Shown: piece by piece, positions 15,609 through 24,013 of the stretch
Layout: each line of letters opens with the position of its first letter
How positions within the stretch are numbered: the first letter of the stretch is position 1
Source: Fumia sp045121595
Lineage (GTDB): Bacteria; Bacillota; Clostridia; Oscillospirales; Ruminococcaceae
Assembly (NCBI GenBank): GCA_045121595.1
Contig: JBGVGI010000082.1
Location: 1-25,683 of the forward strand
DNA length: 25,683 bases
Direction of reading: 5' to 3'
Made by a program: the position numbers and the translations under genes
Notes under the pieces: generated by a model
Told to the model about the DNA's origin: nothing
Seen by the model: the letters and a program-made list of their open reading frames with translations, nothing else
The model's database searches: none

Positions 15609-16544
15609 TGCTACACTTTCTCTTATAAAAAGCTCGGCTTCGATTACGGGTTTGGTACGGCTTTTGTAATAGGGGGAGCGTATCTTCTTTTTAAGGGTAG
15701 TCCACGCCATATTACAAAGCTTTTCAATATCGGGGCCTATCGAAGTGAGGGAAGATGAAATATATTCGGTTTCGGAGATGTTGTCTACACCGATAACCGA
15801 GATATCGTGGGGGACTGAAAGTCCTTTTTTCTGTAACGCTTTTATTGTGCCTAAAGCAATTTTATCGTAAGCGCAGATGATGGCGGTTACGTTTTGGGGT
15901 AGCTTTTTAACACAGTCTTCACCTGCTTTTTCAAAGCGTTTATTGGTGTTTACGATATAAATATCTTTGTGATTAAGCTCTTTTGCAACTTCCTTAAAGC
16001 GGTTGGCACGGCCTTTGGTAAGAGGCTCACCGAAAAAGGCGATGTGCTTGTGCCCGTAGTTTAAAAGAAGATTCATAGCTTTCTTAAAGGCTTTGATTTC
16101 GTCGATTTTTATATTGTCCACATTATCGTTTCCTGAGTAGAGGGAAATTATCGGTGTTTTATAATCCTTTTTTTCGCCACGGAAATGGAACGTGATAATG
16201 CCGTCCACTTTACAGAATTCGCAGAAGTATTCGATAAGCGCTTCGTGCTTTTCGGGACTGAAATCGCATTTTGCAATAAGGCAGATGCAGTTTTCTTTTT
16301 CGATTTTCCCTGCAAGGATTTCGGCGTATTTTATGTAATAGTTTCCGCCGATTTCAGGAAGGATTACCGCAATTACTTTTTTTTGGTATTTTCCTTTGTT
16401 GAACTTATTAAAGCAACCATTTTCCTTTGCTACTTTAAAAATATGGTCTTTGGTGTCTTTTGAAACGTCGTCGGCACCCGAAAACGCTTTTGAGACAGTT
16501 GCAACCGATACGTTGCAGACTTTTGCCAAATCTTTCATCGTCAT
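15591..16544 (-). CDS. LacI-family transcriptional regulator
   Basis: A 317-aa sugar-responsive repressor. The N-terminal helix-turn-helix (residues ~3-25) reads MKDLAKVCNVSVATVSKAFSG, the LacI signature, followed by the hinge region. From ~58 a periplasmic-binding-protein-like core follows: KKVIAVILPEIGGNYYIKYA, then GHKHIAFFGEP, AIICAYDKIALGTIKAL, and VPHDISVIGVDNISETEYISSSLTSI. Start: AGGTGA lies 6 nt before the ATG at 16544; an in-frame GTG at 16553 overlaps that site and is rejected. It is divergent from the MFS/GH39-like operon, with CG-centred palindromes between, so repression of that operon is the natural role. The inducer is unknown. Confidence 0.92.
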   Translation of the reverse strand: MTMKDLAKVCNVSVATVSKAFSGADDVSKDTKDHIFKVAKENGCFNKFNKGKYQKKVIAVILPEIGGNYYIKYAEILAGKIEKENCICLIAKCDFSPEKHEALIEYFCEFCKVDGIITFHFRGEKKDYKTPIISLYSGNDNVDNIKIDEIKAFKKAMNLLLNYGHKHIAFFGEPLTKGRANRFKEVAKELNHKDIYIVNTNKRFEKAGEDCVKKLPQNVTAIICAYDKIALGTIKALQKKGLSVPHDISVIGVDNISETEYISSSLTSIGPDIEKLCNMAWTTLKKKIRSPYYKSRTKPVIEAELFIRESVAKNPHR

Positions 16545-16561
16545 TTTTATCACCTGATTAC

Positions 16562-16590
16562 AGTATATATTCAGGTGGCTGATATGTCAA
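16562..16590 (-). promoter_or_regulatory. Consensus sigma-A promoter of the LacI gene
   Basis: On the minus strand TTGACA (16585-16590), a 17-nt spacer and TATACT (16562-16567). An inverted repeat CACCTGA (16551-16557)/TCAGGTG (16571-16577) surrounds the -10 box. Confidence 0.75.
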
Positions 16591-16594
16591 TAAA

Positions 16595-16640
16595 TTTCGA
16601 AAAAGTTTCGTTGATTTGATACTTGCAATTTCGAATTTGC
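16595..16640. promoter_or_regulatory. Candidate LacI-type operators
   Basis: Two CG-centred sites lie between the divergent promoters. TTTCGAAA at 16595-16602 is a perfect 8-bp palindrome. GCAATTTCGAATTTGC at 16625-16640 is a 16-bp palindrome with one mismatched pair. Centres are about 34 bp apart, and the second sits inside the promoter of the MFS operon. LacI-family operators usually have a central CG, so binding by the adjacent LacI protein is likely but inferred. Confidence 0.5.
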
Positions 16641-16649
16641 TATGATAAT
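16616..16649 (+). promoter_or_regulatory. Probable promoter of the MFS/GH39-like operon
   Basis: Possible -35 boxes are TTGATA (16616-16621) and TTGCAA (16623-16628). Possible -10 boxes are TATGAT (16641-16646) and GATAAT (16644-16649). No pair has ideal 17-nt spacing with two good boxes, so the exact promoter is unsettled. It overlaps the second operator candidate. Confidence 0.4.
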
Positions 16650-16667
16650 ATTGTGTTGAGGCGATAT

Positions 16668-17930
16668 ATGATGCTTAATGAAAAATCAATAAAACGCGGA
16701 AGGCTTATGTACATTTATCAGGCGGGACTTGAGTACCTGATTTCAATTCTGGTTGCAGGTTCGTTTCTTGCCACTATAACAAAAGAGTTAGGTTTTTCTG
16801 ACAGTCTTACAGGAATAATTTCATCAATAATTTCGCTTGGTTGTCTTTTTCAGCTTTTGTCGGTTATGTTCAGACGAAAAAAGGTCAAAAACTTTGTGAT
16901 TGTATTGAGTGTTGCAAATCAGATTTTGTTTACACTTCTTTATGCGGTACCGCTTTTTGAACTCGGCAAAAAGATAAAAACTATAATATTTGTAATTTTT
17001 ATAATCACAGCCTACATACTTTATAACTTTGCCCACCCGAAAAAGATAAACTGGCTTATGAGCCTTGTTGATGACTCAGAACGCGGTATATATACTGCTA
17101 ACAAGGAAATAGTTTCGCTTGTTGCGGGTATGGCGTTTTCCTATGCTATGGGTGCCGTGGTTGACCATTTTAAGGAAATGGGTAAAACTTATGAAGCTTT
17201 TATCCTTTCAATGGTTGTTATCTTTGTGCTGATGATTCTGCATACCGTTACTATGGTGCTTACTCCCGAAAAGGAGCAGGAAATTTCTGTAAAACGAAAT
17301 CCCTTTGTGAGTATCGGTGTAATCATAGGTGATAAAAACCTTTTAAAAGTAACACTCGTTTTTGCTTTGTATTATGCATCACACTATGCTTCAATCCCGT
17401 TTTATGCAGTTTATCAGATAAACGAGCTTTCGATATCCCTTAAAACTATTGCGATTTTCTCGATAATTACAAGTGCTTCGCGAATTGCTTTTTCGAGGTT
17501 CTGGGGAAGATATGCGGACAAAACGTCTTTTGTCAATATGCTTACAAAATGTTTTGTTATCTTAGCTCTTTCATATGTCTTTACACTTTTTGCAGTACCT
17601 TCAAACGGCTTTTTGATGTTCACATTTTACTATATAGCTTATGGTGTTGCTATGGGCGGTATCAACTCGGCACTTATGAATATGGTTTTTGACTATGCGC
17701 CTTACGAAATCCGTTCCAATGCTCTGGCGATTACCCAGTCGGTTGCGGGTGTTACGGGATTTATTACAACGCTTTCAGTAAGCCCTCTGGTAACTTATAT
17801 CCAGAGTTCGGGCAATAAACTGTTCGGTATGAATATCTATGCGCAACAGTTTTTAAGTTTAATCAGTGTTATTTTGGCAGTTTTTGCCTTTATATTTGTT
17901 AAAACAATCAGAAAAGAGGAAAAATTATGA
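16668..17930 (+). CDS. MFS permease, probable sugar or glycoside transporter
   Basis: A 420-aa integral membrane protein with about twelve hydrophobic helices in two halves separated by a charged loop near residues 200-215. Loops between early helices carry basic runs (VMFRRKKVKNF), and helix 8-9 holds the charged SRFWGRYADK motif, both usual for the major facilitator superfamily. Start: GAGG lies 6 nt before the ATG at 16668; an adjacent ATG at 16671 is equally possible, and the upstream codons to 16623 are rejected because they overlap the promoter. Its last codon overlaps the first GH39-like gene (ATGA), so the two are coupled. Best guess is uptake of the oligosaccharide or glycoside cleaved by the hydrolases that follow. 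Confidence 0.88.
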   Translation: MMLNEKSIKRGRLMYIYQAGLEYLISILVAGSFLATITKELGFSDSLTGIISSIISLGCLFQLLSVMFRRKKVKNFVIVLSVANQILFTLLYAVPLFELGKKIKTIIFVIFIITAYILYNFAHPKKINWLMSLVDDSERGIYTANKEIVSLVAGMAFSYAMGAVVDHFKEMGKTYEAFILSMVVIFVLMILHTVTMVLTPEKEQEISVKRNPFVSIGVIIGDKNLLKVTLVFALYYASHYASIPFYAVYQINELSISLKTIAIFSIITSASRIAFSRFWGRYADKTSFVNMLTKCFVILALSYVFTLFAVPSNGFLMFTFYYIAYGVAMGGINSALMNMVFDYAPYEIRSNALAITQSVAGVTGFITTLSVSPLVTYIQSSGNKLFGMNIYAQQFLSLISVILAVFAFIFVKTIRKEEKL

Positions 17931-19240
17931 GTAAAGTAATAGTTGATTTTTCTAAAACTATCGGTAAAATTAAACCTATGCACGCTGTGAACAACGGACC
18001 CGCAGGTTCCAAAGTTAGAGAGTGTATGTATAACCACGATTACTATAAAGACGCAGGTATTCCTTATGCAAGAAACCATGACGCTGCATATTACACAGGC
18101 TACGGCGGAGATGGCACAGTAGACGTGCACAGAATTTTCAGAAATTTTGATGCCGACGTAAACGACCCCGCATCCTACGAATTCGAGTGGACAGATAAAT
18201 ATATCGCAGATACAGAATCGGTTGGAACAAAGACCTTCTACCGCTTGGGTGCTGCTATCGAGCATCAGAGAAAAGAGGGTACATATCCTCCCAAGGATTA
18301 TCTTAAATGGGCGCAGATTTGTGAGCATATCATTATGCACTACACCGAAGGTTGGGCAGATGGATTTTACTATGATATCGAGTACTGGGAAATCTGGAAC
18401 GAGCCTGACTGCAGAGCAGGTGCGACGGGCCCAAGCTCTACCTGGCAGGGTACTGACGAAGAATTCGCAGAGTTTTTCACAGTTGCTTTTAAATACTTAA
18501 AGGGAAGATTCCCTCACCTTAAAATCGGTGGTCCTGCTATTGCGTGGATATGGAGTCCCTGGATGCTCCCCGGTATTATTGAAACGATAAAAAAAGAAAA
18601 CTTAAAACTCGACTTTTTCTCTTTCCACAGATATACAAGAACTCCTCAGGAATTCTTGCCCGACATCGAAGAAGCTATGCGACTTATGAAAGAATGCGGT
18701 AACGAGGGCACAGAGCTTATCTTGAATGAGTGGAACTACCTTAAAGGCTGGCGCGGAGAACAGTTTGAATATACATTGAGGTCTATCCAGAACCATAAGG
18801 GTGCTGCATTTACTGCAGGTGTTATGGCGGTTTGCCAGTATACGCCCTTGTATATGCTTATGTACTACGATGCAAGACCATCTGGATTCAACGGTATGTT
18901 TGACCGATTTAACAAGCCTTTGAAGGGTTATTATCCTTTCAAGAATTTCAACGAGCTTTACAAGATGGGAACTTGTGTTGAGATTAATTCCGACGACTTT
19001 GATATCCTTCCCGTTGCGGCAACAGACGGAGAAAAGTCCGCCGTTATGATTACTTACTACACAGACGAGGAAGATACTGCAAGTACAAAGGAAGTTAAGC
19101 TTGACTTTGTAAACGGTTCTGATAAATACGATTTTTATCTTATTGATGAAGACCATACAAACGATTTAATCGGCACTGTCAACAAGGATACAACCCTTGT
19201 TATGAAGCCTAACAGTGTTGCATTTTTGATGAGTAAATAA
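17927..19240 (+). CDS. GH39-like glycoside hydrolase, copy 1
   Basis: A 437-aa cytoplasmic enzyme with a clan GH-A (beta/alpha)8 barrel. The acid/base candidate is Glu159 in EIWNEPD, and the nucleophile candidate is Glu268 in ELILNEWNY, at the strand 4 and strand 7 positions of GH39 (beta-xylosidase and alpha-L-iduronidase family). Other barrel marks are YARNHDAAYY near 47 and KIGGPAIAW near 199. A short C-terminal beta domain (~345-437) follows. It is somewhat shorter than typical ~500-aa GH39 enzymes. It overlaps the MFS stop codon by 4 nt. A hairpin follows the stop. GH39 is the best fit, but related clan GH-A families cannot be excluded. Activity on xylosides, iduronides or other pentosides is inference. 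Confidence 0.85.
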   Translation: MSKVIVDFSKTIGKIKPMHAVNNGPAGSKVRECMYNHDYYKDAGIPYARNHDAAYYTGYGGDGTVDVHRIFRNFDADVNDPASYEFEWTDKYIADTESVGTKTFYRLGAAIEHQRKEGTYPPKDYLKWAQICEHIIMHYTEGWADGFYYDIEYWEIWNEPDCRAGATGPSSTWQGTDEEFAEFFTVAFKYLKGRFPHLKIGGPAIAWIWSPWMLPGIIETIKKENLKLDFFSFHRYTRTPQEFLPDIEEAMRLMKECGNEGTELILNEWNYLKGWRGEQFEYTLRSIQNHKGAAFTAGVMAVCQYTPLYMLMYYDARPSGFNGMFDRFNKPLKGYYPFKNFNELYKMGTCVEINSDDFDILPVAATDGEKSAVMITYYTDEEDTASTKEVKLDFVNGSDKYDFYLIDEDHTNDLIGTVNKDTTLVMKPNSVAFLMSK

Positions 19241-19244
19241 TTTT

Positions 19245-19269
19245 AATCCCCGTTTTTTAACGGGGATTT
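19245..19269 (+). terminator. Terminator or attenuator after GH39-like copy 1
   Basis: A 10-bp stem AATCCCCGTT (19245-19254)/AACGGGGATT (19259-19268) has a TTTT loop. The T tail is short, so termination may be partial and some transcripts could continue into copy 2. Confidence 0.65.
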
Positions 19270-19285
19270 GTCGGTTATGCCTATC

Positions 19286-19314
19286 TTGCAAAACTTGATT
19301 TACTGTGATAAGAT
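19286..19314 (+). promoter_or_regulatory. Probable promoter of GH39-like copies 2 and 3
   Basis: TTGCAA (19286-19291), a 17-nt spacer and TAAGAT (19309-19314) lie between the hairpin and the AAGGAG site of copy 2. Both boxes match four or more consensus positions. Confidence 0.5.
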
Positions 19315-19334
19315 GGTACAAAGGAGATGTTTTT

Positions 19335-20645
19335 ATGAGTAAGGTTACAGTCGATTTTAATAATATTATCGGGCAAATAAAGCCGATGCACGCCGTTAAC
19401 AACGGCCCTGCTACCTTAGCGGGTTGTTGCAGTAACTATGAATATTTTAAGGAAGCGGGAATTCCCTTTGTGAGAACTCACGATTCTGCGTATTTACCTC
19501 ATTACGGCGGTGAGGCTACTGTTGACGTGCACAGAATTTTTACAAATTTTGATGCGGACGAAAATGACCCAAAATCCTATAAATTTGATTTTACTGATAT
19601 CTACCTTAAAAATATCGCTTCTGTAAACGCAAAAACATTTTACCGTCTCGGTGCTTCTATTGAGCATCAGCGAAAGGTTGGTACAGTAGCTCCTAAGGAT
19701 TTTCTTAAATGGGCTAAAATCTGCGAACATATCATTATGCACTACACTGAAGGCTGGGCAGACGGATTTCATTACGATATTGAGTACTGGGAAATCTGGA
19801 ATGAGCCTGACTGCCGTTACGGTGCTGATGGCCCAAGCTCCTGCTGGACAGGTACTGATGAGCAGTTTTATGAATTCTTTACAGTGGTGTTTAAGCATCT
19901 TAAAGCAAGATTTCCTCACCTTAAAATCGGTGGCCCTGCTATTGCTTCGCTCTGGAGTCCGTGGCTTGTCAAGGATATGATAAAGACAATCAAGGACGAA
20001 AAGTTAAAGCTTGATTTCTTTTCATTCCACCGTTATGCTAAAACTCCAGGGGATTTTTTGTGTGATATCGACGAAGCCGTAAGGCTTATGAAGGAATGTA
20101 ATAACGAGGATGCCGAGCTTATCCTAAACGAATGGAACTACGTTAAACAGTGGGACGGCGAAGGTTTTGAATACTCTATCCGCACTATAAAAAATCATAA
20201 AGGTGCGGCGTTTACGGCATCTGTTATGGCTGTTTGTCAGTATTCACCTCTTTATATGCTTATGTATTACGATGCGCGTCCTTGTGCTTTTAACGGAATG
20301 TTTGATACCGATTACAGATTCCCGCTTAAAGGTTATTATCCTTTTAAAATGTTTAACGAACTTTACAGAATGGGTAACTCCGTTGAGGTTAATTCCGATG
20401 ACGAAAATAACGTTTTCGTTGTGGCGGCTTGTGATGATGAAAAATCGGGTGCGATGGTTGTCTACTACACCGACAAAGATGATATGCCCGATAAGGATGT
20501 AAAACTTGAATTTAAAGACGGGGCAGAAAAATATGATTTTTACCTTGTTGATGAATTCCACACCGACGAACTGATGGGTGAAGTTAAATCGGGTGATACA
20601 GTTACCTTAAAACCAAATAGTGTCGCATATTTTAAAAGCAAATAA
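19335..20645 (+). CDS. GH39-like glycoside hydrolase, copy 2
   Basis: A 436-aa enzyme, the closest relative of copy 1, with long identical blocks such as KIKPMHAVNNGP-like starts, the ICEHIIMHYTEGWADGF segment, and DFFSFHRY. Catalytic candidates are Glu157 (EIWNEPDC) and Glu266 (ELILNEWNY). Start: AAGGAGATG followed by TTTTT places the start at the ATG at 19335; ten further in-frame codons upstream are rejected because they run through the promoter. No signal peptide. Copy 3 follows after 14 nt. Close likeness at both protein and DNA level points to a fairly recent tandem duplication. The two probably share a substrate class while differing in surface loops (e.g. residues 24-45). Confidence 0.85.
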   Translation: MSKVTVDFNNIIGQIKPMHAVNNGPATLAGCCSNYEYFKEAGIPFVRTHDSAYLPHYGGEATVDVHRIFTNFDADENDPKSYKFDFTDIYLKNIASVNAKTFYRLGASIEHQRKVGTVAPKDFLKWAKICEHIIMHYTEGWADGFHYDIEYWEIWNEPDCRYGADGPSSCWTGTDEQFYEFFTVVFKHLKARFPHLKIGGPAIASLWSPWLVKDMIKTIKDEKLKLDFFSFHRYAKTPGDFLCDIDEAVRLMKECNNEDAELILNEWNYVKQWDGEGFEYSIRTIKNHKGAAFTASVMAVCQYSPLYMLMYYDARPCAFNGMFDTDYRFPLKGYYPFKMFNELYRMGNSVEVNSDDENNVFVVAACDDEKSGAMVVYYTDKDDMPDKDVKLEFKDGAEKYDFYLVDEFHTDELMGEVKSGDTVTLKPNSVAYFKSK

Positions 20646-20659
20646 AGAAGGAATATCTG

Positions 20660-21970
20660 ATGAAAAGCTTAAAATTTGATTTATCAAAAAAACTGGGTGC
20701 TTTCAAGCCTCTCAATGCAACCAACGGCGGTCCGTGGCATAAGCGTCACGCTAACGACCAGTACAGAAGTAATTTTGAGGACTACAAATTGGCAAGAATT
20801 CCGTATTCAAGAAATCACGATTCTGCGGTGAATGGTATTTATGGAGGGCCGTATAGTCACGATATAACGTGTATTTTTCCTGACTTTAATGCCGACCCAT
20901 ATAATCCTGAGTCTTACGATTTTGACTGTACCGATGAGTCAATTTTAGTTTGTCTTGAAGCAGGAACCGAAACATTTTTCAGATTAGGGCAGACTATCGA
21001 GCACCAGATTAAAAAGCACGGAACTTTACCGCCGAAGGATTTTAACAAGTGGGCGGTTATCTGTGAGCATATCATAAGGCATTATACAGAGGGTTGGGCA
21101 GACGGATTTCATCATAATATGGAGTATTGGGAAATCTGGAACGAGCCTGACCTTGACGACGAGGATTCCGATAACAAAAAAACCTGGGGTGGAACTAAGC
21201 TACAGTTTTTTGATTTGTATGAAATTACTGCAAAGCATCTTAAAAAATGCTTCCCTGAGCTTAAAATTGGTGGTCCTGCACTCGCTTACAGAGAAAACTG
21301 GGCAGAGGACTTTTTAAAAGAAATGTCACGCCGTCAAGTGCCGATTGATTTCTTCTCATGGCACATTTACTGCAACGAGCCCGAATGGATAGTAAAAAAG
21401 GCAAACCTTATCCGTAATCTGCTCGACAAATACGGCTATAATGAAACAGAAAGCATCTTGAATGAATGGAATTACATAAAAAACTGGGGAGACAAATTTG
21501 TCTATTCGATAAAAGTGATTACAGGATTAAAGGGTGCGGCGTTTACGATGGCTTGTATCTCGGAAGCGCAGAAATGCAGTATCGATATGCTGATGTACTA
21601 CGATACGAGAATGAGTCCTTTTAACGGCGTCTTTGACTATTACACCTACGAAAAGCTAAAAGGCTACTATCCGCTTTACTGGTACGGTATGTTTTACGAT
21701 ATGGAAAACGAAGTTCGTGCTGAAAACAGTATCGAGAATATCTATTCGCTTTGTGGGGTCGACAAGGATGAAAAAATCCTTGCGGTAGTCACTTACTACA
21801 CTGATAACGATGAGGCAGAAAACAAGCAGATAAATCTTGATTTTTCCAAAAAAGGCAGATATGAAATATACTTGCTTGATGAGGAAAATTCGGGTACGCT
21901 TATTGGCACAACCGACAACTTAACCTTTGATATGAAGGCAAATACTGCTGTTATGATTAAAGAAATATAA
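20660..21970 (+). CDS. GH39-like glycoside hydrolase, copy 3 (divergent)
   Basis: A 436-aa enzyme of the same family as copies 1 and 2 but clearly more diverged. Acid/base Glu162 (EIWNEPDL) and nucleophile Glu269 (SILNEWNY) are kept. Differences cluster where substrate would bind: DLDDEDSDNKKTW replaces the GPSS loop after the acid/base, FFSWHIYCNEPEW replaces FFSFHRY, and NAVNGIYGGPYSHD-type sequence changes the early loop. This suggests a different aglycone or sugar preference. GAAGGA lies before the ATG, and it is probably co-transcribed with copy 2. A strong bidirectional terminator follows. No signal peptide. Confidence 0.84.
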   Translation: MKSLKFDLSKKLGAFKPLNATNGGPWHKRHANDQYRSNFEDYKLARIPYSRNHDSAVNGIYGGPYSHDITCIFPDFNADPYNPESYDFDCTDESILVCLEAGTETFFRLGQTIEHQIKKHGTLPPKDFNKWAVICEHIIRHYTEGWADGFHHNMEYWEIWNEPDLDDEDSDNKKTWGGTKLQFFDLYEITAKHLKKCFPELKIGGPALAYRENWAEDFLKEMSRRQVPIDFFSWHIYCNEPEWIVKKANLIRNLLDKYGYNETESILNEWNYIKNWGDKFVYSIKVITGLKGAAFTMACISEAQKCSIDMLMYYDTRMSPFNGVFDYYTYEKLKGYYPLYWYGMFYDMENEVRAENSIENIYSLCGVDKDEKILAVVTYYTDNDEAENKQINLDFSKKGRYEIYLLDEENSGTLIGTTDNLTFDMKANTAVMIKEI

Positions 21971-21971
21971 C

Positions 21972-22006
21972 AAAAAATCCGTGAGAAAAATTCTCACGGA
22001 TTTTTT
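21972..22006. terminator. Strong bidirectional terminator
   Basis: A 16-bp stem, AAAAAATCCGTGAGAA (21972-21987) with its complement at 21991-22006, has a 3-nt loop. It fills the gap between GH39-like copy 3 and the facing 654-aa gene. Confidence 0.92.
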
Positions 22007-23971
22007 CTATTCTACTGTAAAGCATACAAAGGAGTAAGGGGGAATGTCGGTTTTAAGTTTTACCTTGTCGCCATCTAAAACACCATCGCAGTTATAGCAG
22101 TCCAAGTTTTTATATTCCTTGTCAAGGATGATTTCGGGGGTGATAGCTTCATCCTGGAAAATATTCCAGATACCTACAGTAAGCTTGTTGCCGTCTTTTT
22201 TGCAAAGGATATACAAATCGGGATTATCAAAGCAGATTGCGGGGAGGCTCTCTCCGTTTTGGAGGAATTTTATGCCTTTTGCGAGTTCACGGGGCAACAT
22301 ATAATTTCTGAAAAGTGTTGTGGTAGCAGGGATTTCCTCAGCACCGAAAGACTCTGCCGCAAAGGAATATACCATAAAGCGAAGCCCGTCTTTGTTTTCG
22401 TAGAGATAACAAGAGGGGTATTTTTGTTCTTCGTTAAGACCTTTTGGTGAGAGTATTGCAAGACCTTCGGTATCGTAGTAAAGTTCACTTAAAACCTTTG
22501 CGTTTTCATCAAGGGTGTATTTGTAAAAATGGTGGGTCTGGGGGGAGGCAATAATAATTGTTTCGTCCTCATCAAGAAACTTTTCGGCAAGGGGAGGATT
22601 TACCCTCTCAAAGTTCTTTATACCTACGTCAATGCCGTTACTCATAAGGATTTTTGCAGCGGTAGCATCTAAAATTACACCACGTTTCAGGATATCCTCG
22701 GTAACGTATTTTGCAGCCTCGCCAAATACTAAGGTTGCACCTTCTTTGTTTTCGTAGGTTGTGGGAATGGGATTTTCAGATACAAACCAGTTGGAAACAG
22801 TCAAAAGAAGTCCCGTAGAGTTATAATGTTCAAGCTTGTTATCTTCACTAAATTCTACCGTTTTGAACATCTGGGGTACCTGCAAAACGTTAAGACCCAC
22901 AGTTTCACCCGTAAAGCGTTTGTCGATTTCCTTGTAGGTTTCAGCATTTCTTATATGGCGGTCTATATAGCCTTTTTCATAGGTGGCAGAGGAGTTGTAA
23001 TCGACCATATATTTGAGTGAGCCTTCGGTTTTCTTATCGGCACGGAGAATTGTGTAGAAGTTTTCAAGCTTCGCAGAAGATACGTGATGACGGGGTCTTG
23101 GGAAGGTATCACCCTCGGAAAGAAGCTCAACGTCATTATCATACCAGCTCGACATAGTTCTTGCACCCTCAATCGCAGTGATGAAGGGGTTGGGGAAGTA
23201 TCCCCAGTAAGGAGCACCGGTAAGCCTTACAAAAGGACGGTTTTTACCCGCGATAATCTTTGCGAGTGTGTTATGGGGAACACCTTCAATCGCAAAGGAA
23301 GTCCAGTTTGCACTGAGTCCAATTCTTATATCAGGGTCAACCGAGTGAACGGCTTTTTCGATTTTTTCAGTGATTTTTATCAACGTTTCGCCCTGAATTT
23401 CAAGCCACAGATCGCGGTATTTATTAGGGCCTTCAAGTAATACTTTTTTATGTAATTCTTCTCGTGTGATGTCTTCGCCAAGGCGTTCGCGGAAGATTTC
23501 CATATGCTTTTCACAACAACATGCAATACGTTCTACCTTCACTTTACCGCCCGTCTGGGTATAGTCGTCTTCTAAAAGGATTTCTTTAACACCTGTCGAT
23601 GCAATTTTTTTGAAAATACTGCAAAGATTTTCGGCAAAGTCATCGTAAAGTGTACAGTAAGCACCGGGGATATCCTCACCTGTAATCGTATGAAGATGAG
23701 TGTAAGGTGCGTCGTTGTCGAAATAATATGGAGCACCGTATCCAATAGTAGGTGCTACCCAGACACCAACCCTGAATCCGTTTTCTTCGAGGAAAGTTTT
23801 ACATTCAACAAAAAGGTTGTGCACTTCTTCTTCAAATTCGGGGTTATTTAAAATCCTTGAATAAACAAGCATTACGTATTCGGGATTAGCTCTTTTGAGT
23901 TCGCTTACAAGTCGTTCTCTATCAGTTTTTGAGAACTTTCGTGGCATTATGGGAATCCAGGTGTTATACAT
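22007..23971 (-). CDS. Predicted TIM-barrel glycoside hydrolase, GH42-like layout
   Basis: A 654-aa cytoplasmic protein. Residues ~1-350 look like a (beta/alpha)8 barrel, with FRVGVWVAPTIGYGAPYYF (~66-84) and GVKEILLEDDYTQ (Glu134, Asp135, Asp136 as acid candidates). A Cys-rich stretch IACCCEKHMEIFRERLG follows (~149-165), recalling the CxC-x2-C-x3-F motif of GH42-like and uncharacterised barrel hydrolases. Residues ~380-570 contain a Rossmann-like part (ILDATAAKILMSNGIDVGI), as in the GH42 trimerisation domain, and the end is a small beta domain. A near-perfect AAAGGAGG precedes the ATG. It has its own promoter with a large palindrome and faces the GH39-like operon. The substrate is unknown; beta-galactosidase-type activity is only a guess. 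Confidence 0.75.
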   Translation of the reverse strand: MYNTWIPIMPRKFSKTDRERLVSELKRANPEYVMLVYSRILNNPEFEEEVHNLFVECKTFLEENGFRVGVWVAPTIGYGAPYYFDNDAPYTHLHTITGEDIPGAYCTLYDDFAENLCSIFKKIASTGVKEILLEDDYTQTGGKVKVERIACCCEKHMEIFRERLGEDITREELHKKVLLEGPNKYRDLWLEIQGETLIKITEKIEKAVHSVDPDIRIGLSANWTSFAIEGVPHNTLAKIIAGKNRPFVRLTGAPYWGYFPNPFITAIEGARTMSSWYDNDVELLSEGDTFPRPRHHVSSAKLENFYTILRADKKTEGSLKYMVDYNSSATYEKGYIDRHIRNAETYKEIDKRFTGETVGLNVLQVPQMFKTVEFSEDNKLEHYNSTGLLLTVSNWFVSENPIPTTYENKEGATLVFGEAAKYVTEDILKRGVILDATAAKILMSNGIDVGIKNFERVNPPLAEKFLDEDETIIIASPQTHHFYKYTLDENAKVLSELYYDTEGLAILSPKGLNEEQKYPSCYLYENKDGLRFMVYSFAAESFGAEEIPATTTLFRNYMLPRELAKGIKFLQNGESLPAICFDNPDLYILCKKDGNKLTVGIWNIFQDEAITPEIILDKEYKNLDCYNCDGVLDGDKVKLKTDIPPYSFVCFTVE

Positions 23972-23982
23972 AATATACCTCC

Positions 23983-24013
23983 TTTATATATTAAAAGTAT
24001 TTTAATATATAAA
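23983..24013. promoter_or_regulatory. 31-bp palindrome, candidate operator
   Basis: A perfect 14-bp inverted repeat (TTTATATATTAAAA and its complement) surrounds GTA. It covers the -10 box of the minus-strand hydrolase promoter and reaches its ribosome site. The transcript would start within it, so only part could fold in RNA, favouring a DNA-binding site. The regulator is not identified. The sequence is pure A+T apart from the central G, so low complexity may contribute. Confidence 0.5.

Noticed and set aside
16551..16577. Inverted repeat CACCTGA/TCAGGTG around the LacI -10 box as an autoregulatory operator
   Set aside because: One arm is simply the AGGTGA ribosome site and the centre is not CG, so it was noted with the promoter but not called as an operator.
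17837..19156. Long minus-strand open frames (167 and 184 codons) under GH39-like copy 1, with similar ones under copy 2
   Set aside because: They recur because the paralogues share codon use. They lack ribosome sites, and their proteins look like antisense translation.
23084..23440. 118-codon plus-strand frame within the 654-aa hydrolase gene
   Set aside because: Antisense to a clear coding gene, with no initiation signals.
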